Positions 54,664 through 62,466 of a stretch of 64,000 nucleotides of DNA are shown here, one piece after another. The translations under genes were made by a program, and so were the position numbers. The stretch lies in assembly GCF_030817315.1 (NCBI RefSeq), contig NZ_JAUSZF010000001.1, positions 3,305,001-3,369,000 of the forward strand, written 5' to 3'. Position 1 is the stretch's first letter. Each line of letters starts with the position of its first letter. Below the pieces are notes generated by a model. It was not told the origin of the DNA. It saw nothing but the letters and a program-made list of their open reading frames with translations, and did no database searches. Source of the stretch: Sphingomonas faeni (GTDB lineage Bacteria > Pseudomonadota > Alphaproteobacteria > Sphingomonadales > Sphingomonadaceae).

Positions 54664-55682
54664 GCGGGCCCATGACGCGACGCGAACTGTACGGGCTGAC
54701 CTCCGACGAGGCGGCTGCGTTATGGCTGGTCAGGAGGTCGGGCGACGCACCCATCGGCGACGTCTCGGTTTTCGACGCGTGGCTCGCCGCTAGCAGCGAA
54801 AATCGTGACGCCTGGGATCGCGCATGCCGGATGTGGGACCGGTTCGACGACGTGCCCGACGACGTCCTCGCTTCGCTCCGTAGCGATGCACTGGCGGTCA
54901 CGGCCGAGTCCCGGGGACGGAGGCGGGTCTTCGCGCTGATGGCAGTCGCCGCCGCCGTAGTGATCGCCTTGTCGTTCGGCATGTTGTTGCGCGTCTTTCC
55001 AAACGCGCCCGCGACGCGAACACAGATAGCCTCGAACCAGCCATCGAGCGACCGCGTCCTGTCCACGGGCAAAGGGCAGCGCGCGTCAGCGGTTTTGAGC
55101 GACGGCACAAACGTTCAACTCGACGCCGAGACGACGATGAGAGTGGCCTATGCCCAAGGAGCGCGTCGCGTGATGCTCGATAGGGGGCAGGTGTTCTTCG
55201 ACGTCGCTCACGACGCGAGCCGGCCCTTCACCGTACTTGCGGATGGTCGAACAGTCACGGCGCTCGGTACCCGGTTCACAGTGCGAAACGATCCCGGGCG
55301 CTATCAGGTGGCGTTGCTGCAAGGGCGCGTCCGGGTCGCTAGCCGGACGTCTGCGCGGACGGTCACCCTCGCCCCCGGCGAGAAATTCGTGGCAGCCGGG
55401 GCTTTCGGGTCAGTTTCCAACCTCGACGTCGCCAAAGTCACGGCATGGCAAGAAGGGCAGGTCGAGTTCGACGACGCCATGTTGAGCGACGCGGTCGCCG
55501 AAATGAACCGTTACAGTGCCGTGCAGCTCTCAGTTACGGATGAGGCGCTGGGACGCATGCGGGTATCCGGCCGGTTCCGGGCCGGCGACTGGCTGAGCTT
55601 CAGCCGCATGGTCTCGAAAGTCCTGCCGCTCCGCGTCGTCCGTCGTTCCGCTACGCGGGTTGAGCTAAGACCTGCTCGCTGA
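54660..55682 (+). CDS. FecR-family sigma regulator
   Basis: The 340-residue protein has an N-terminal cytoplasmic domain (ALWLVRRSGDAP, DAWLAASSENRDAWDRACRMW) that binds the sigma factor, one transmembrane helix near residues 93-112 (FALMAVAAAVVIALSFGMLL), and the periplasmic FecR domain (LSDGTNVQLDAETTMRVAY, VFFDVAHDASRPFTVLADGRTV). A C-terminal region similar to an STN domain follows. It relays the receptor signal to the coupled sigma factor. The GTG start overlaps the sigma stop. Confidence 0.93.
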   Translation: MSGPMTRRELYGLTSDEAAALWLVRRSGDAPIGDVSVFDAWLAASSENRDAWDRACRMWDRFDDVPDDVLASLRSDALAVTAESRGRRRVFALMAVAAAVVIALSFGMLLRVFPNAPATRTQIASNQPSSDRVLSTGKGQRASAVLSDGTNVQLDAETTMRVAYAQGARRVMLDRGQVFFDVAHDASRPFTVLADGRTVTALGTRFTVRNDPGRYQVALLQGRVRVASRTSARTVTLAPGEKFVAAGAFGSVSNLDVAKVTAWQEGQVEFDDAMLSDAVAEMNRYSAVQLSVTDEALGRMRVSGRFRAGDWLSFSRMVSKVLPLRVVRRSATRVELRPAR

Positions 55683-55914
55683 ACGGACACGGCCGAGAGG
55701 ATTCCGGCTCAGGACTGTTCGCTTGATCCTGCCATACGGCGGCCGATAAAGGGCGGGGCTGCACTCGCCGTGCGAACGCTCTCCCCGCCAACGGGGCATG
55801 TACGAGGCGCACGGTCGCTGAGAATGCTTGAGGTTCAGACGGGTGCAGCATCAGCCGGCGTGACGGTCCAGGCCTGGCAAGACAGCTCAGGTTCGGGCCG
55901 CCCGATCTGACGGT

Positions 55915-56148
55915 TCAGCGCGCGATCAGCGAGAATTCCTGCCGGGAGACATCGCACATCATGTTCACGAGCTGCCTGACTTCTTCCAGGTCGGGCTCGT
56001 CGCGGTCGAGCCAGCTACGACAGGCCTCTCCGGCCATAGCCAGGCCTGCCAACTTCTCTCGAAGGCGTATTTGATCGAATGACGCGCTTGCAGTCGGTGT
56101 TTGACCGAATGCTTGCTGCCTCTCGATCGGGTGAGGGGCTTCGTCCAT
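55915..56148 (-). CDS. Small protein resembling a histidine-kinase DHp helix pair without the histidine
   Basis: The 77-residue protein has a good ribosome site (GGAG 6 nt before the ATG). Its core, GEACRSWLDRDEPDLEEVR followed by VNMMCDVSRQEFSLIAR, closely follows the DHp helices of PAS-type histidine kinases (NGNACLRWLxRDPPDLDEAR...RDGNRASEVIxR). The H-box position, LREKLAGLAM, has no histidine. No kinase domain is attached. It is similar in plan to the protein at 36648. It could bind kinases and block or tune them, but this is inference. It stands alone between fecR and the sRNA region. Confidence 0.65.
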   Translation of the reverse strand: MDEAPHPIERQQAFGQTPTASASFDQIRLREKLAGLAMAGEACRSWLDRDEPDLEEVRQLVNMMCDVSRQEFSLIAR

Positions 56149-56628
56149 GACGGTCTCCTAATCCTTTGCGCCGAGGCGGGTGCAATAGGATCGACGCACT
56201 ACGACCAAAAATCCTCATCGGATTCTGGAACCAAATGCTCTTCGGCTGAAACCGGATGGGAGGCTACCCGCGCGCAACCTGGTATGGCATCGCGAAACGG
56301 CACCTTAACTACCAGGGGCGGTTAATTACCAGGGGCGGTTGACCGGACGTGGCTGACGCGACCGTGACACGTGAACTTGGCCGGTGGAAGCCGATGCGAA
56401 CAGCACTGCCGGCCTGTGCGGACGAGACCGAAGTGTTAGTTTCCTTGGCACCTGGACGCTGGCGCGGGCCGACACCTTCGTCGATCGGACCAGACTCGCG
56501 TACTTTGGCTCGGTCTGCGGCCGGGGTCGCATTGGATCACATGGTGGATCTGATCCATCAATCCCGCCGGAGCCCTCGCGCAACGCAGGCTTGACGCTTC
56601 GTGGGGCCGGAGCTGCAACCGCGAAGGT
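56149..56628. other. Intergenic stretch, no supported gene
   Basis: Apart from the tandem repeat at 56310, no gene or site is supported here. Open frames are short and arginine-rich. Confidence 0.5.
56310..56343. repeat. 17-bp tandem duplication
   Basis: TACCAGGGGCGGTTAAT is followed immediately by TACCAGGGGCGGTTGAC, two units of 17 bp with two differences. It may be a replication-slippage product or a pair of binding sites. Confidence 0.6.
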
Positions 56629-56676
56629 AAAAAGAAGGCGCCGGATAGCGGTTCAGGGGAGGGGCTATCCGGCGCC
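56629..56676 (-). terminator. Intrinsic terminator of the candidate sRNA
   Basis: A 13-bp perfect GC-rich stem (arms 56637-56649 and 56664-56676) with a 14-nt loop is followed on the minus strand by TTCTTTTT. It is the best rho-independent terminator in the window, and no protein gene ends in front of it. Confidence 0.8.
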
Positions 56677-56790
56677 GCCGATCACGTGTGATCGGTCGCA
56701 ACAAGCTCTATTGACGAACTCGTTGCCAGAAAGCGTACGCGGGGAGGGCAAGACGCTTTCTGTAATGCAGTTATACTTCCGCCTGTCGGT
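56629..56790 (-). ncRNA. Candidate small RNA with CU-rich hairpin loops
   Basis: On the minus strand three hairpins follow each other: AGAAAGCGT/ACGCTTTCT (56728-56761), CCGATCA/TGATCGG (56677-56695 region), and GGCGCCGGATAGC/GCTATCCGGCGCC (56637-56676) followed by TTCTTTTT. The first and third loops both contain CCCTCCCC, which could pair with Shine-Dalgarno sequences. This resembles the anti-SD loops of alphaproteobacterial alpha-r14 and CcsR-type stress sRNAs. The 5 prime end is set from the motif at 56798-56812, taking its GTATGGT as a -10 box. The length would be about 160 nt. No named family is claimed. Confidence 0.5.
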
Positions 56791-56797
56791 ACCAGAT

Positions 56798-56812
56798 ACC
56801 ATACGTTGGTTC
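56798..56812 (-). promoter_or_regulatory. Shared motif ahead of the candidate sRNA
   Basis: Minus strand GAACCAACGTATGGT, close to the copies at 13416 and 14115 (ACCAACGTAT) with G for A near the end. It lies about 37 bp before the first hairpin. Confidence 0.45.
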
Positions 56813-56957
56813 TAAGCCATGAATGCACCGATTTGACGTTTGTCCGCGGCGACAGACCAGCCCACGTTTCGTTCAAAGCGAATCCAACCAGTTCACTCTA
56901 TGTATCTGACAAGTCAGAACGTCCTCGGAGACGAGCATACCGGTTCATCGAGATTGC

Positions 56958-56972
56958 ATACCTTCGTATGAA
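56958..56972 (+). promoter_or_regulatory. Shared motif upstream of the sigma factor gene at 57174
   Basis: ATACCTTCGTATGAA, within the dyad CATAC-cttc-GTATG, ends 201 bp before the TTG start. The leader between them has no supported gene. Confidence 0.5.
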
Positions 56973-57173
56973 GTGCATCGGGGTCATCGAGTGAATATTC
57001 ATCTGTGACGCGCAGAGGGAGGCGATGCATATCGGCGCCGTAGCCGATGAAAACGTCCAATTCTGCGAATGATGCTTAGCATCTGCACGGGAGCCGAAGG
57101 CATCCTAGCAGGTGTTTGATTCACAACTCGAACTAACGCCGAGCTGAGAACGCTGCGGACTTCGGAGGCATAA

Positions 57174-57740
57174 TTGACCGCTTCCAACTCAATTCACGCC
57201 GCGCGGAGTGATCCCCTGGAAGCGTTCGTTGTTTCCGACTACGGATGCCTGCTCAGTTTCATTCGTGCCCGGGGAGCGGGTGACGACGCCGAGGACATTC
57301 TCCAGGAACTGTGGATGAAGGCGCGGCAGACGGACACCAGAACCCAGACGCCTGGAAAAATCGGTGAGCCCAAGGCCTTCTTGCGCCGAATGGCAATTAA
57401 CCTGATCGCCGACAACCGTCGCGCAGGGTTGCACCGCGGTAACCGCGAAAATGGCTGGGTCCAATGTCACGGACCCTTCGACGGTGCTTTCAAAACTGAA
57501 CCCTGTGCCGAGCGTATGCTGATTGCACGGGAGGAATTGCACGCGGTTGATCGTCAACTCGACCGTCTCAGCGGGGGAGCGTCCGTGGTATTCCGTCGGT
57601 TCCGGATCGATGGTGCTACTCAAAAAGAGATAGCAGTCGAGAAAGGCATAACAGTCAGCGGGGTCGAGAAGCACCTCTATCGATGCGACCGTGCCTTGGA
57701 CAAGCTACGGGAAGCCAGAGCGGCTGATCGCGGGTCTTGA
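57174..57740 (+). CDS. FecI-like ECF sigma factor without adjacent FecR
   Basis: The 188-residue protein has region 2 (LLSFIRARGAGDDAEDILQELWMKARQ, quoted in part, near residue 25) and region 4 (GASVVFRRFRIDGATQKEIAVEKGITVSGVEKHLYR). It starts at a TTG with GGAGG 5 nt upstream. FecI-type factors normally sit beside fecR and a TonB receptor; neither is here, so its control must differ or lie elsewhere. A shared-motif copy precedes it by about 200 bp. The cardiolipin-synthase-like gene downstream has its own motif copy. Confidence 0.9.
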   Translation: MTASNSIHAARSDPLEAFVVSDYGCLLSFIRARGAGDDAEDILQELWMKARQTDTRTQTPGKIGEPKAFLRRMAINLIADNRRAGLHRGNRENGWVQCHGPFDGAFKTEPCAERMLIAREELHAVDRQLDRLSGGASVVFRRFRIDGATQKEIAVEKGITVSGVEKHLYRCDRALDKLREARAADRGS

Positions 57741-57842
57741 AACCTGGAGTCCGTATTCGGGAAAGCCAAGACGATGCTCAAGCTTGGAAGGACATTGGCG
57801 GCTTCCCCGCCGAGCTGGCTGAGGTTCTACACATGAATATCC

Positions 57843-57974
57843 ATGGGCTTCGGCGCAACGGTACCCGCCGATGTGGTCGTAACGACCGAGCAGGTGCGGG
57901 CGTCTGACCTCCATGCGGCCACCAAGGGAGCCCTGCGGATGGATCGCTGGCACGTGTTCGAGCGCGACGATTAA
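57843..57974 (+). CDS. Possible 43-residue small protein
   Basis: The frame MGFGATVPADVVVTTEQVRA, continuing to a RMDRWHVFERDD end, has a high-GC third-position pattern like the real genes around it. It is preceded by an in-frame stop and has no good ribosome site. Its stop codon touches the shared motif of the next gene. It could be a real small gene or the tail of a decayed one. No family is recognised. Confidence 0.3.
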   Translation: MGFGATVPADVVVTTEQVRASDLHAATKGALRMDRWHVFERDD

Positions 57975-57988
57975 GACCTCCGTATGAT
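57974..57988 (+). promoter_or_regulatory. Shared motif upstream of the cardiolipin-synthase-like gene
   Basis: AGACCTCCGTATGAT ends 263 bp before the ATG at 58252. The long leader (57989-58251) contains no supported gene. Confidence 0.5.
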
Positions 57989-58251
57989 AGTCTTTCCCCA
58001 GCCGAACTGTAGCGGTAGTCGGATGAAGTGATCGAGGGCCGCATGACGTCGCCGATCTCCATTGGCGAGGGACCCATGGGCTACCATCGAGCTTCTGCTT
58101 CAAACGGCCCGCTGGGCTCATGGCGTAGCGACCCGTTTGCCGTACGAACGGGTGCCGGGCTTGGCCGTTCAATTCGACCGGGCGCTACATCAGCTGCCGG
58201 AACAAACGAAAGCTTTCCCGGCGGGGGTCAACGGACCCGCCTTATCGCCTC

Positions 58252-59658
58252 ATGCTGACGGCTCTCAGCGTTCCGACGGTATGGTATTGGAGCGAATGGG
58301 CTGTCCGCGTAGGCGCGCTCGCGTTCGTGCCGCGGGGCCGTCCTGCGGCTGAGACACGTGCGTGGCTGCTGCTCATCTTCTTCCTTCCGGTGCTAGGGCT
58401 ATTGCTCTTCGCCGTCGTGGGAAGCGCCCGCTACCCTCGATGGCGGCGCCAGCGCTTCGTTGCGACGTCGTCATTTCAGTCCGCTATCCTTTCCGGGCTA
58501 GCTCCCCACTCGCCGGATCTCGGACGGGGAGCGCCGGTCGCAGCTCTTGCGAAAACGCTCGGTGACTTGCCGGCCGTAGACGGGAACACGGCTCGAATGA
58601 TGCAGGACTATGACGCGGTCATCGATCAGCTTGTCTCCGACATCGACGAGGCGGTGCACTCCGTTCACGTACTCGTCTACATCTTCGCCGACGATGCCAC
58701 CGGTGCGCGGGTCGCAACGGCGCTCGGGCGCGCCGTCGAGCGTGGCGTTGACGTCCGCGTGATGCTGGATCCGGTAGGCTCTGGGCGTTGGCTGCGCGGC
58801 ACCGTCGGCCTCATGCATGCGAACCAAGTTCAGCTCCTGCTTTCGCTGCCGCTACGTTTCCTCAGTCATCGTACCCGGCGCGACATGCGCAATCATCGCA
58901 AAGTGATCGTCATCGACGACCGGATTGGCTACGCTGGATCGCAGAACATCGTCGACAAGGACTTCCGCCCCGGTATCGTCAATCGGGAGCTCGTCGTGCG
59001 ACTGACCGGGCCGATCGTCGCCGCCCTCGCGGCGGTCGTGCATCGAGACTGGGCTATCGAGAGAGGGAAGGGCTACGAATCCCGTATGCCATCGATCGAA
59101 GCTGGCGGTAGCGCGGTAGTTCAGCTGCTTCCCAGTGGGCCGAGCTATCGGCTTCCCGGCTTCGAGACTCTTCTGATCTGGCAATTGCACCAGGCAACGA
59201 CGCGGGTCGTAATCGCCACGCCTTACTTCATACCGAGCGAAAGCCTAATCGACGCGATGAGGATCGCGGTGGCGCGTGGCGTGACCGTCGAACTCCTAGT
59301 ATCGAAAGCGGTAGACCAGAGGTTCGTGAACTGGGCGCAGAGCTCGTATTACGAGACGGTAATGGATGTGGGAGTGCGCGTGAACCTGTTCCAGAAGGGC
59401 CTGCTTCATGCCAAGAACGTCTCCATCGACAGGTGTTTCGCCATCGTCGGATCAAGCAACGTCGACATCAGGTCGTTTCGACTGAACGAAGAGGTCAGCT
59501 TGTTGTTCTACGATACCGCTTCGATAGATCAGGTGATCGAGATACAAGACGGCTACCTCGCCGAGAGCGACCAGATCGACATCCGCGAATGGCGCCGCCG
59601 GTCCCCGGTTCGCAGGCTCGTCGAGAACTTCGCGCAAATGACCAGTTCGCTACTGTAG
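58252..59658 (+). CDS. Cardiolipin synthase-like phospholipase D protein
   Basis: The 468-residue protein has two N-terminal membrane segments (LLLIFFLPVLGLLLFAVVG is the second) and two HKD catalytic motifs: NHRKVIVIDD with His215 and LHAKNVSID with His386. This is the bacterial cardiolipin synthase (ClsA-type) plan, which joins two phosphatidylglycerol molecules to make cardiolipin at the inner membrane. The second motif is complete and both should be active. The start lacks a clear ribosome site. The long motif-bearing leader suggests stress control of membrane lipid composition. Confidence 0.9.
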   Translation: MLTALSVPTVWYWSEWAVRVGALAFVPRGRPAAETRAWLLLIFFLPVLGLLLFAVVGSARYPRWRRQRFVATSSFQSAILSGLAPHSPDLGRGAPVAALAKTLGDLPAVDGNTARMMQDYDAVIDQLVSDIDEAVHSVHVLVYIFADDATGARVATALGRAVERGVDVRVMLDPVGSGRWLRGTVGLMHANQVQLLLSLPLRFLSHRTRRDMRNHRKVIVIDDRIGYAGSQNIVDKDFRPGIVNRELVVRLTGPIVAALAAVVHRDWAIERGKGYESRMPSIEAGGSAVVQLLPSGPSYRLPGFETLLIWQLHQATTRVVIATPYFIPSESLIDAMRIAVARGVTVELLVSKAVDQRFVNWAQSSYYETVMDVGVRVNLFQKGLLHAKNVSIDRCFAIVGSSNVDIRSFRLNEEVSLLFYDTASIDQVIEIQDGYLAESDQIDIREWRRRSPVRRLVENFAQMTSSLL

Positions 59659-59985
59659 GCTCCTTGCAGAAACAGGAGGAGACGGTGCAAGCAGGCATCG
59701 GACGGCGAACTGGTATTCCAGGACTCCGATCGAGTTGCGTTCCAAGTCCCGCACTGTGCCGAACCCGGGTCGATACCGCGCGAAGAATCCGACTGCCGCA
59801 ACCGAACAGACGCGGTGGAACATCCGACCATCTGCTGAGGGTCCGAACCTGGTCGCTCGCGCGAGAGCCATTCAACCGGTCTCATGCCACGTCTGAAGTT
59901 GATCGTGTCCCGTAAATCCATGGCGCCGTCGTGGTCGCCGGGCGGCAGCCAATGGTCTTCGTCGCTACGTACCCGTCCGTAGTCG
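59659..59985. other. Intergenic stretch between convergent genes
   Basis: A GTG with a strong AGGAGGAG site at 59680-59690 opens an 80-residue frame, but its translation is arginine-rich and domain-free. No gene or terminator is supported. Confidence 0.4.
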
Positions 59986-60693
59986 CTAGCTCCTGCAGAC
60001 CGCTCGAAGTTGCGCTTGTCGATCTTCAGAATGCCCTGAACGCACCCGGCCGATCGAGGCGGTCGCCGAACTGAGCCCGACGGCCTGCGCCGCGCCCGAG
60101 CAGCCGGCGGATCGCTGATGAGCATGCTTCGACTTAGCCGCCACAGGACCATGTTCCAGAAACTCGACCAGACGCTTACGTGCACGGTAGATCCTCGTCT
60201 TGAGCGCTGGCAGCGTGATGCCGAGCTGTTCGGCGGCTTCGGCGTACGATAGCTCGCTTTCGATCACGCTTAGAAGGGCAGAGCGCTCGTCGCCGCTGAG
60301 CGCCGCCAGCGCTACGGTCAGCTCCGTTTGAAGTAGCCAGCCCTCTTGCTCCGGCGCCTGGGTCAACCGGTCTTCGTAATGCTCCTCCCATGGCGCACAA
60401 CGCTTCGCTTGTCGCGTGGTGGACTTGAACGCGTTCCTGAGGATCGTGACCATCCAAGCCCTGAAGTTCGTACCGGGTCGGAACTGCGCCCGCGCTCGCC
60501 AGGCATGCATGAGCGTGTCCTGCAGTAGGTCCTCCCAGTTTCGATCGTCCAAGGCCTTCGCCATCCGTGACAGCATGGGTCGCAGTTCCGCGGAAGCGGC
60601 CGCGAACTCCCGCCGTGTCTCTATCCGGAGACGAGACCCCGGTGGGGCGGGGGCGCCGCAGCGCCCAACGGCTTCGGTATGGGCCAGTAGCAT
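59986..60693 (-). CDS. EcfG-like sigma-70 family factor
   Basis: The 235-residue protein has region 2 (WEDLLQDTLMHAWRARAQFRPGTNFRAW, quoted in part, near residue 52) and region 4 (ALSGDERSALLSVIESELSYAEAAEQLGI near 130). The PGTNFRAWMVTILRN string is typical of EcfG, the general stress sigma factor of alphaproteobacteria. No nepR or phyR gene is nearby, so it is probably an extra paralogue. A 45-residue basic, Ser/Ala-rich C-terminal extension follows region 4 and is unusual. AGGAG lies 6 nt before the ATG. Confidence 0.88.
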   Translation of the reverse strand: MLLAHTEAVGRCGAPAPPGSRLRIETRREFAAASAELRPMLSRMAKALDDRNWEDLLQDTLMHAWRARAQFRPGTNFRAWMVTILRNAFKSTTRQAKRCAPWEEHYEDRLTQAPEQEGWLLQTELTVALAALSGDERSALLSVIESELSYAEAAEQLGITLPALKTRIYRARKRLVEFLEHGPVAAKSKHAHQRSAGCSGAAQAVGLSSATASIGRVRSGHSEDRQAQLRAVCRS

Positions 60694-61124
60694 GCTCTTC
60701 TCCTGAACGGACTCGGGTCCGGTTCTTCGCAGGATCGTGCCGCGTGAAGGGTTGAAGCATCATCCGATGGCGGTGCCCGGTGGAAGCTGCGCGTCCGCCT
60801 GGAATGCTGCGGTGACGCGTTGCGGGTGTCGATGCGTGAACCGGATCTGCCGCGGCCCCGGTCGCAGGGCCCCTTCTCCTGACGTCGCACCGTTGAACGC
60901 CAACGCGTGTCTCGGGCGACATTAGCCCCAACCTGCCGTTCCCCTGCGGTGCGTAGCGGAGGAAGGAGCAACGACCAGTTCCGGCAAGACCTTATCTACC
61001 CCCGGCCCGCGCCCGACATGCAGAACTCAAGGGCTCGGCATGCGAGACCCGCCAGATCGGTGGTCGCGAGACAGGCATCCGCCGAAAAGGGGGGGCGTCC
61101 AATGCCGACCCCCCACGCGTAAGC
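60694..61124. other. Intergenic stretch upstream of the EcfG-like gene
   Basis: I see no supported gene. I looked for GGAAC-N16/17-GTT general-stress promoters and for the shared motif and found neither. Confidence 0.45.
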
Positions 61125-62102
61125 TCAGGATTTTACGAAACGCAGAATGTCCGGGTTGATGACGTCGGCGTGGATGGTCAGCATGCCGTGCGGATATCCC
61201 TTGTAGATCTTCAGGGTCGGATTTTGAAGAAGCTTCGCCTGAAGAAGCGACGCATCCTGGTACGGAACAACCTGATCGTCGTCGCCCTGCAGGACGAGCG
61301 TCGGCACGGAGATCGCCTTCAGGTCGGCAGTCTGATCCGCTTCGGAGAACGCCTTGATGCCTTCGTAATGAGCGATCGCGCCCCCCATCATGCCCTGACG
61401 CCACCAGTTGTTGATGACCGCCTGGGACACTTTGGCACCCGGACGGTTGAAGCCGTAGAAGGGCCCGGCGGCAACGTCCTCGTAGAACTGAGCGCGACCG
61501 GCGGCGAGCGCGGAGCGGTAACCATCGAACACGGACATGGGCGTGCCCCCGGGATTCTGCGCCGTCTTGAGCATGATCGGGGGAACCGAACTGACAAGTA
61601 CCGCCTTTGCGACGCGACCCTGCGGCTGACCGTACCGCGCGACATACCGCGCCACCTCGCCGCCGCCGGTCGAGTGGCCGATGTGGACGGCGTTGCGGAG
61701 GTCGAGATGCTCGACCACGGCTGAGGCGTCGGCGGCGTAATGGTCCATGTCATTGCCCGTGCTCGCCTGCGTCGAGCGGCCGTGGCCACGCCGATCGTGT
61801 GCGACCACGCGGTAGCCGTTGGCGAGGAAGAAGAGCATCTGTGTATCCCAGTCGTCCGCCGACAGCGGCCAACCATGGTGAAACACGATCGGCTGGGCAC
61901 CCCTGGGACCCCAATCCTTGAAGAAGATGTCGATACCGTCCTTGGTCTTCACGTAGCCGCTGCTCATGTAGATATCTCCGCTGGCTTTTGGATTTCTGGA
62001 TTGCGCGATGGCCGCGGCCGGAGCGAACACGGTCGCCGCAGCCGCACCGGCTGCGCCCAGGAACGCTGCGCGGCGAGAAAGTTCGGGTTGGGAATCTAGC
62101 AT
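61125..62102 (-). CDS. Tat-exported alpha/beta hydrolase, chloroperoxidase-like
   Basis: The 325-residue protein has a twin-arginine signal (LSRRAAFLGAAGAAAATVFA, cleavage after AIAQ near residue 34). The hydrolase that follows is closely similar over its whole length to the cytoplasmic one at 37111. It has the same elbow GHSTGGG, acid LQGDDDQVVPY and catalytic GYPHGM. Export of this usually cytosolic family points to action on external peroxides, acyl compounds or halide chemistry; this is inference. The motif copy at 62172 precedes it by 70 bp. It is divergent from the second HdeA-like gene. Confidence 0.93.
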   Translation of the reverse strand: MLDSQPELSRRAAFLGAAGAAAATVFAPAAAIAQSRNPKASGDIYMSSGYVKTKDGIDIFFKDWGPRGAQPIVFHHGWPLSADDWDTQMLFFLANGYRVVAHDRRGHGRSTQASTGNDMDHYAADASAVVEHLDLRNAVHIGHSTGGGEVARYVARYGQPQGRVAKAVLVSSVPPIMLKTAQNPGGTPMSVFDGYRSALAAGRAQFYEDVAAGPFYGFNRPGAKVSQAVINNWWRQGMMGGAIAHYEGIKAFSEADQTADLKAISVPTLVLQGDDDQVVPYQDASLLQAKLLQNPTLKIYKGYPHGMLTIHADVINPDILRFVKS

Positions 62103-62171
62103 CGTTCGGTCTCGCCTCAGTCATCGGTTGGGATGTTCGACGGGTGATACGGGGCCGTCCCTTGCGCGGGA

Positions 62172-62186
62172 ATCATACTAAGGTTT
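62172..62186 (-). promoter_or_regulatory. Shared motif upstream of the exported hydrolase gene
   Basis: Minus strand AAACCTTAGTATGAT, the copy closest to the consensus, 70 bp before the ATG at 62102. Confidence 0.55.
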
Positions 62187-62327
62187 CAATGTCCGGTCCG
62201 GACCGCGCGCAGGAGCGCTCAAGTTGATTGCGCAAAACGCGGCCAATGCTCATGGACGGAACCGGTTCGGTCAGAGTTTGCTGCCGAGCCACCCATCAGT
62301 CTGTCCGTGAAATAGAGGGCGTTGCCT

Positions 62328-62342
62328 AAATCTAAGTATGAT
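62328..62342 (+). promoter_or_regulatory. Shared motif upstream of the second HdeA-like gene
   Basis: AAATCTAAGTATGAT ends 124 bp before the ATG at 62467. The earlier ATG at 62338 lies inside the motif. Confidence 0.55.
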
Positions 62343-62466
62343 GAACACGGGTTTGGACTACGGCTATTCTAGGCGGGATCGAGATGATCTCGGCGGTCCA
62401 CGCCCGTCGTCTCCATCAATAATATCCCCGATACGTTCCGATGAGCGTTATCTGAAAGGCGAACCA

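Noticed and set aside
56682..56876. A 64-residue minus frame across the sRNA region
   Set aside because: It runs through the hairpins, lacks a ribosome site, and has no family match.
60694..61124. General-stress (EcfG) promoters of the form GGAAC-N16/17-GTT
   Set aside because: I checked GGAAC occurrences in intergenic regions throughout the window and found no copy with a correctly spaced GTT.
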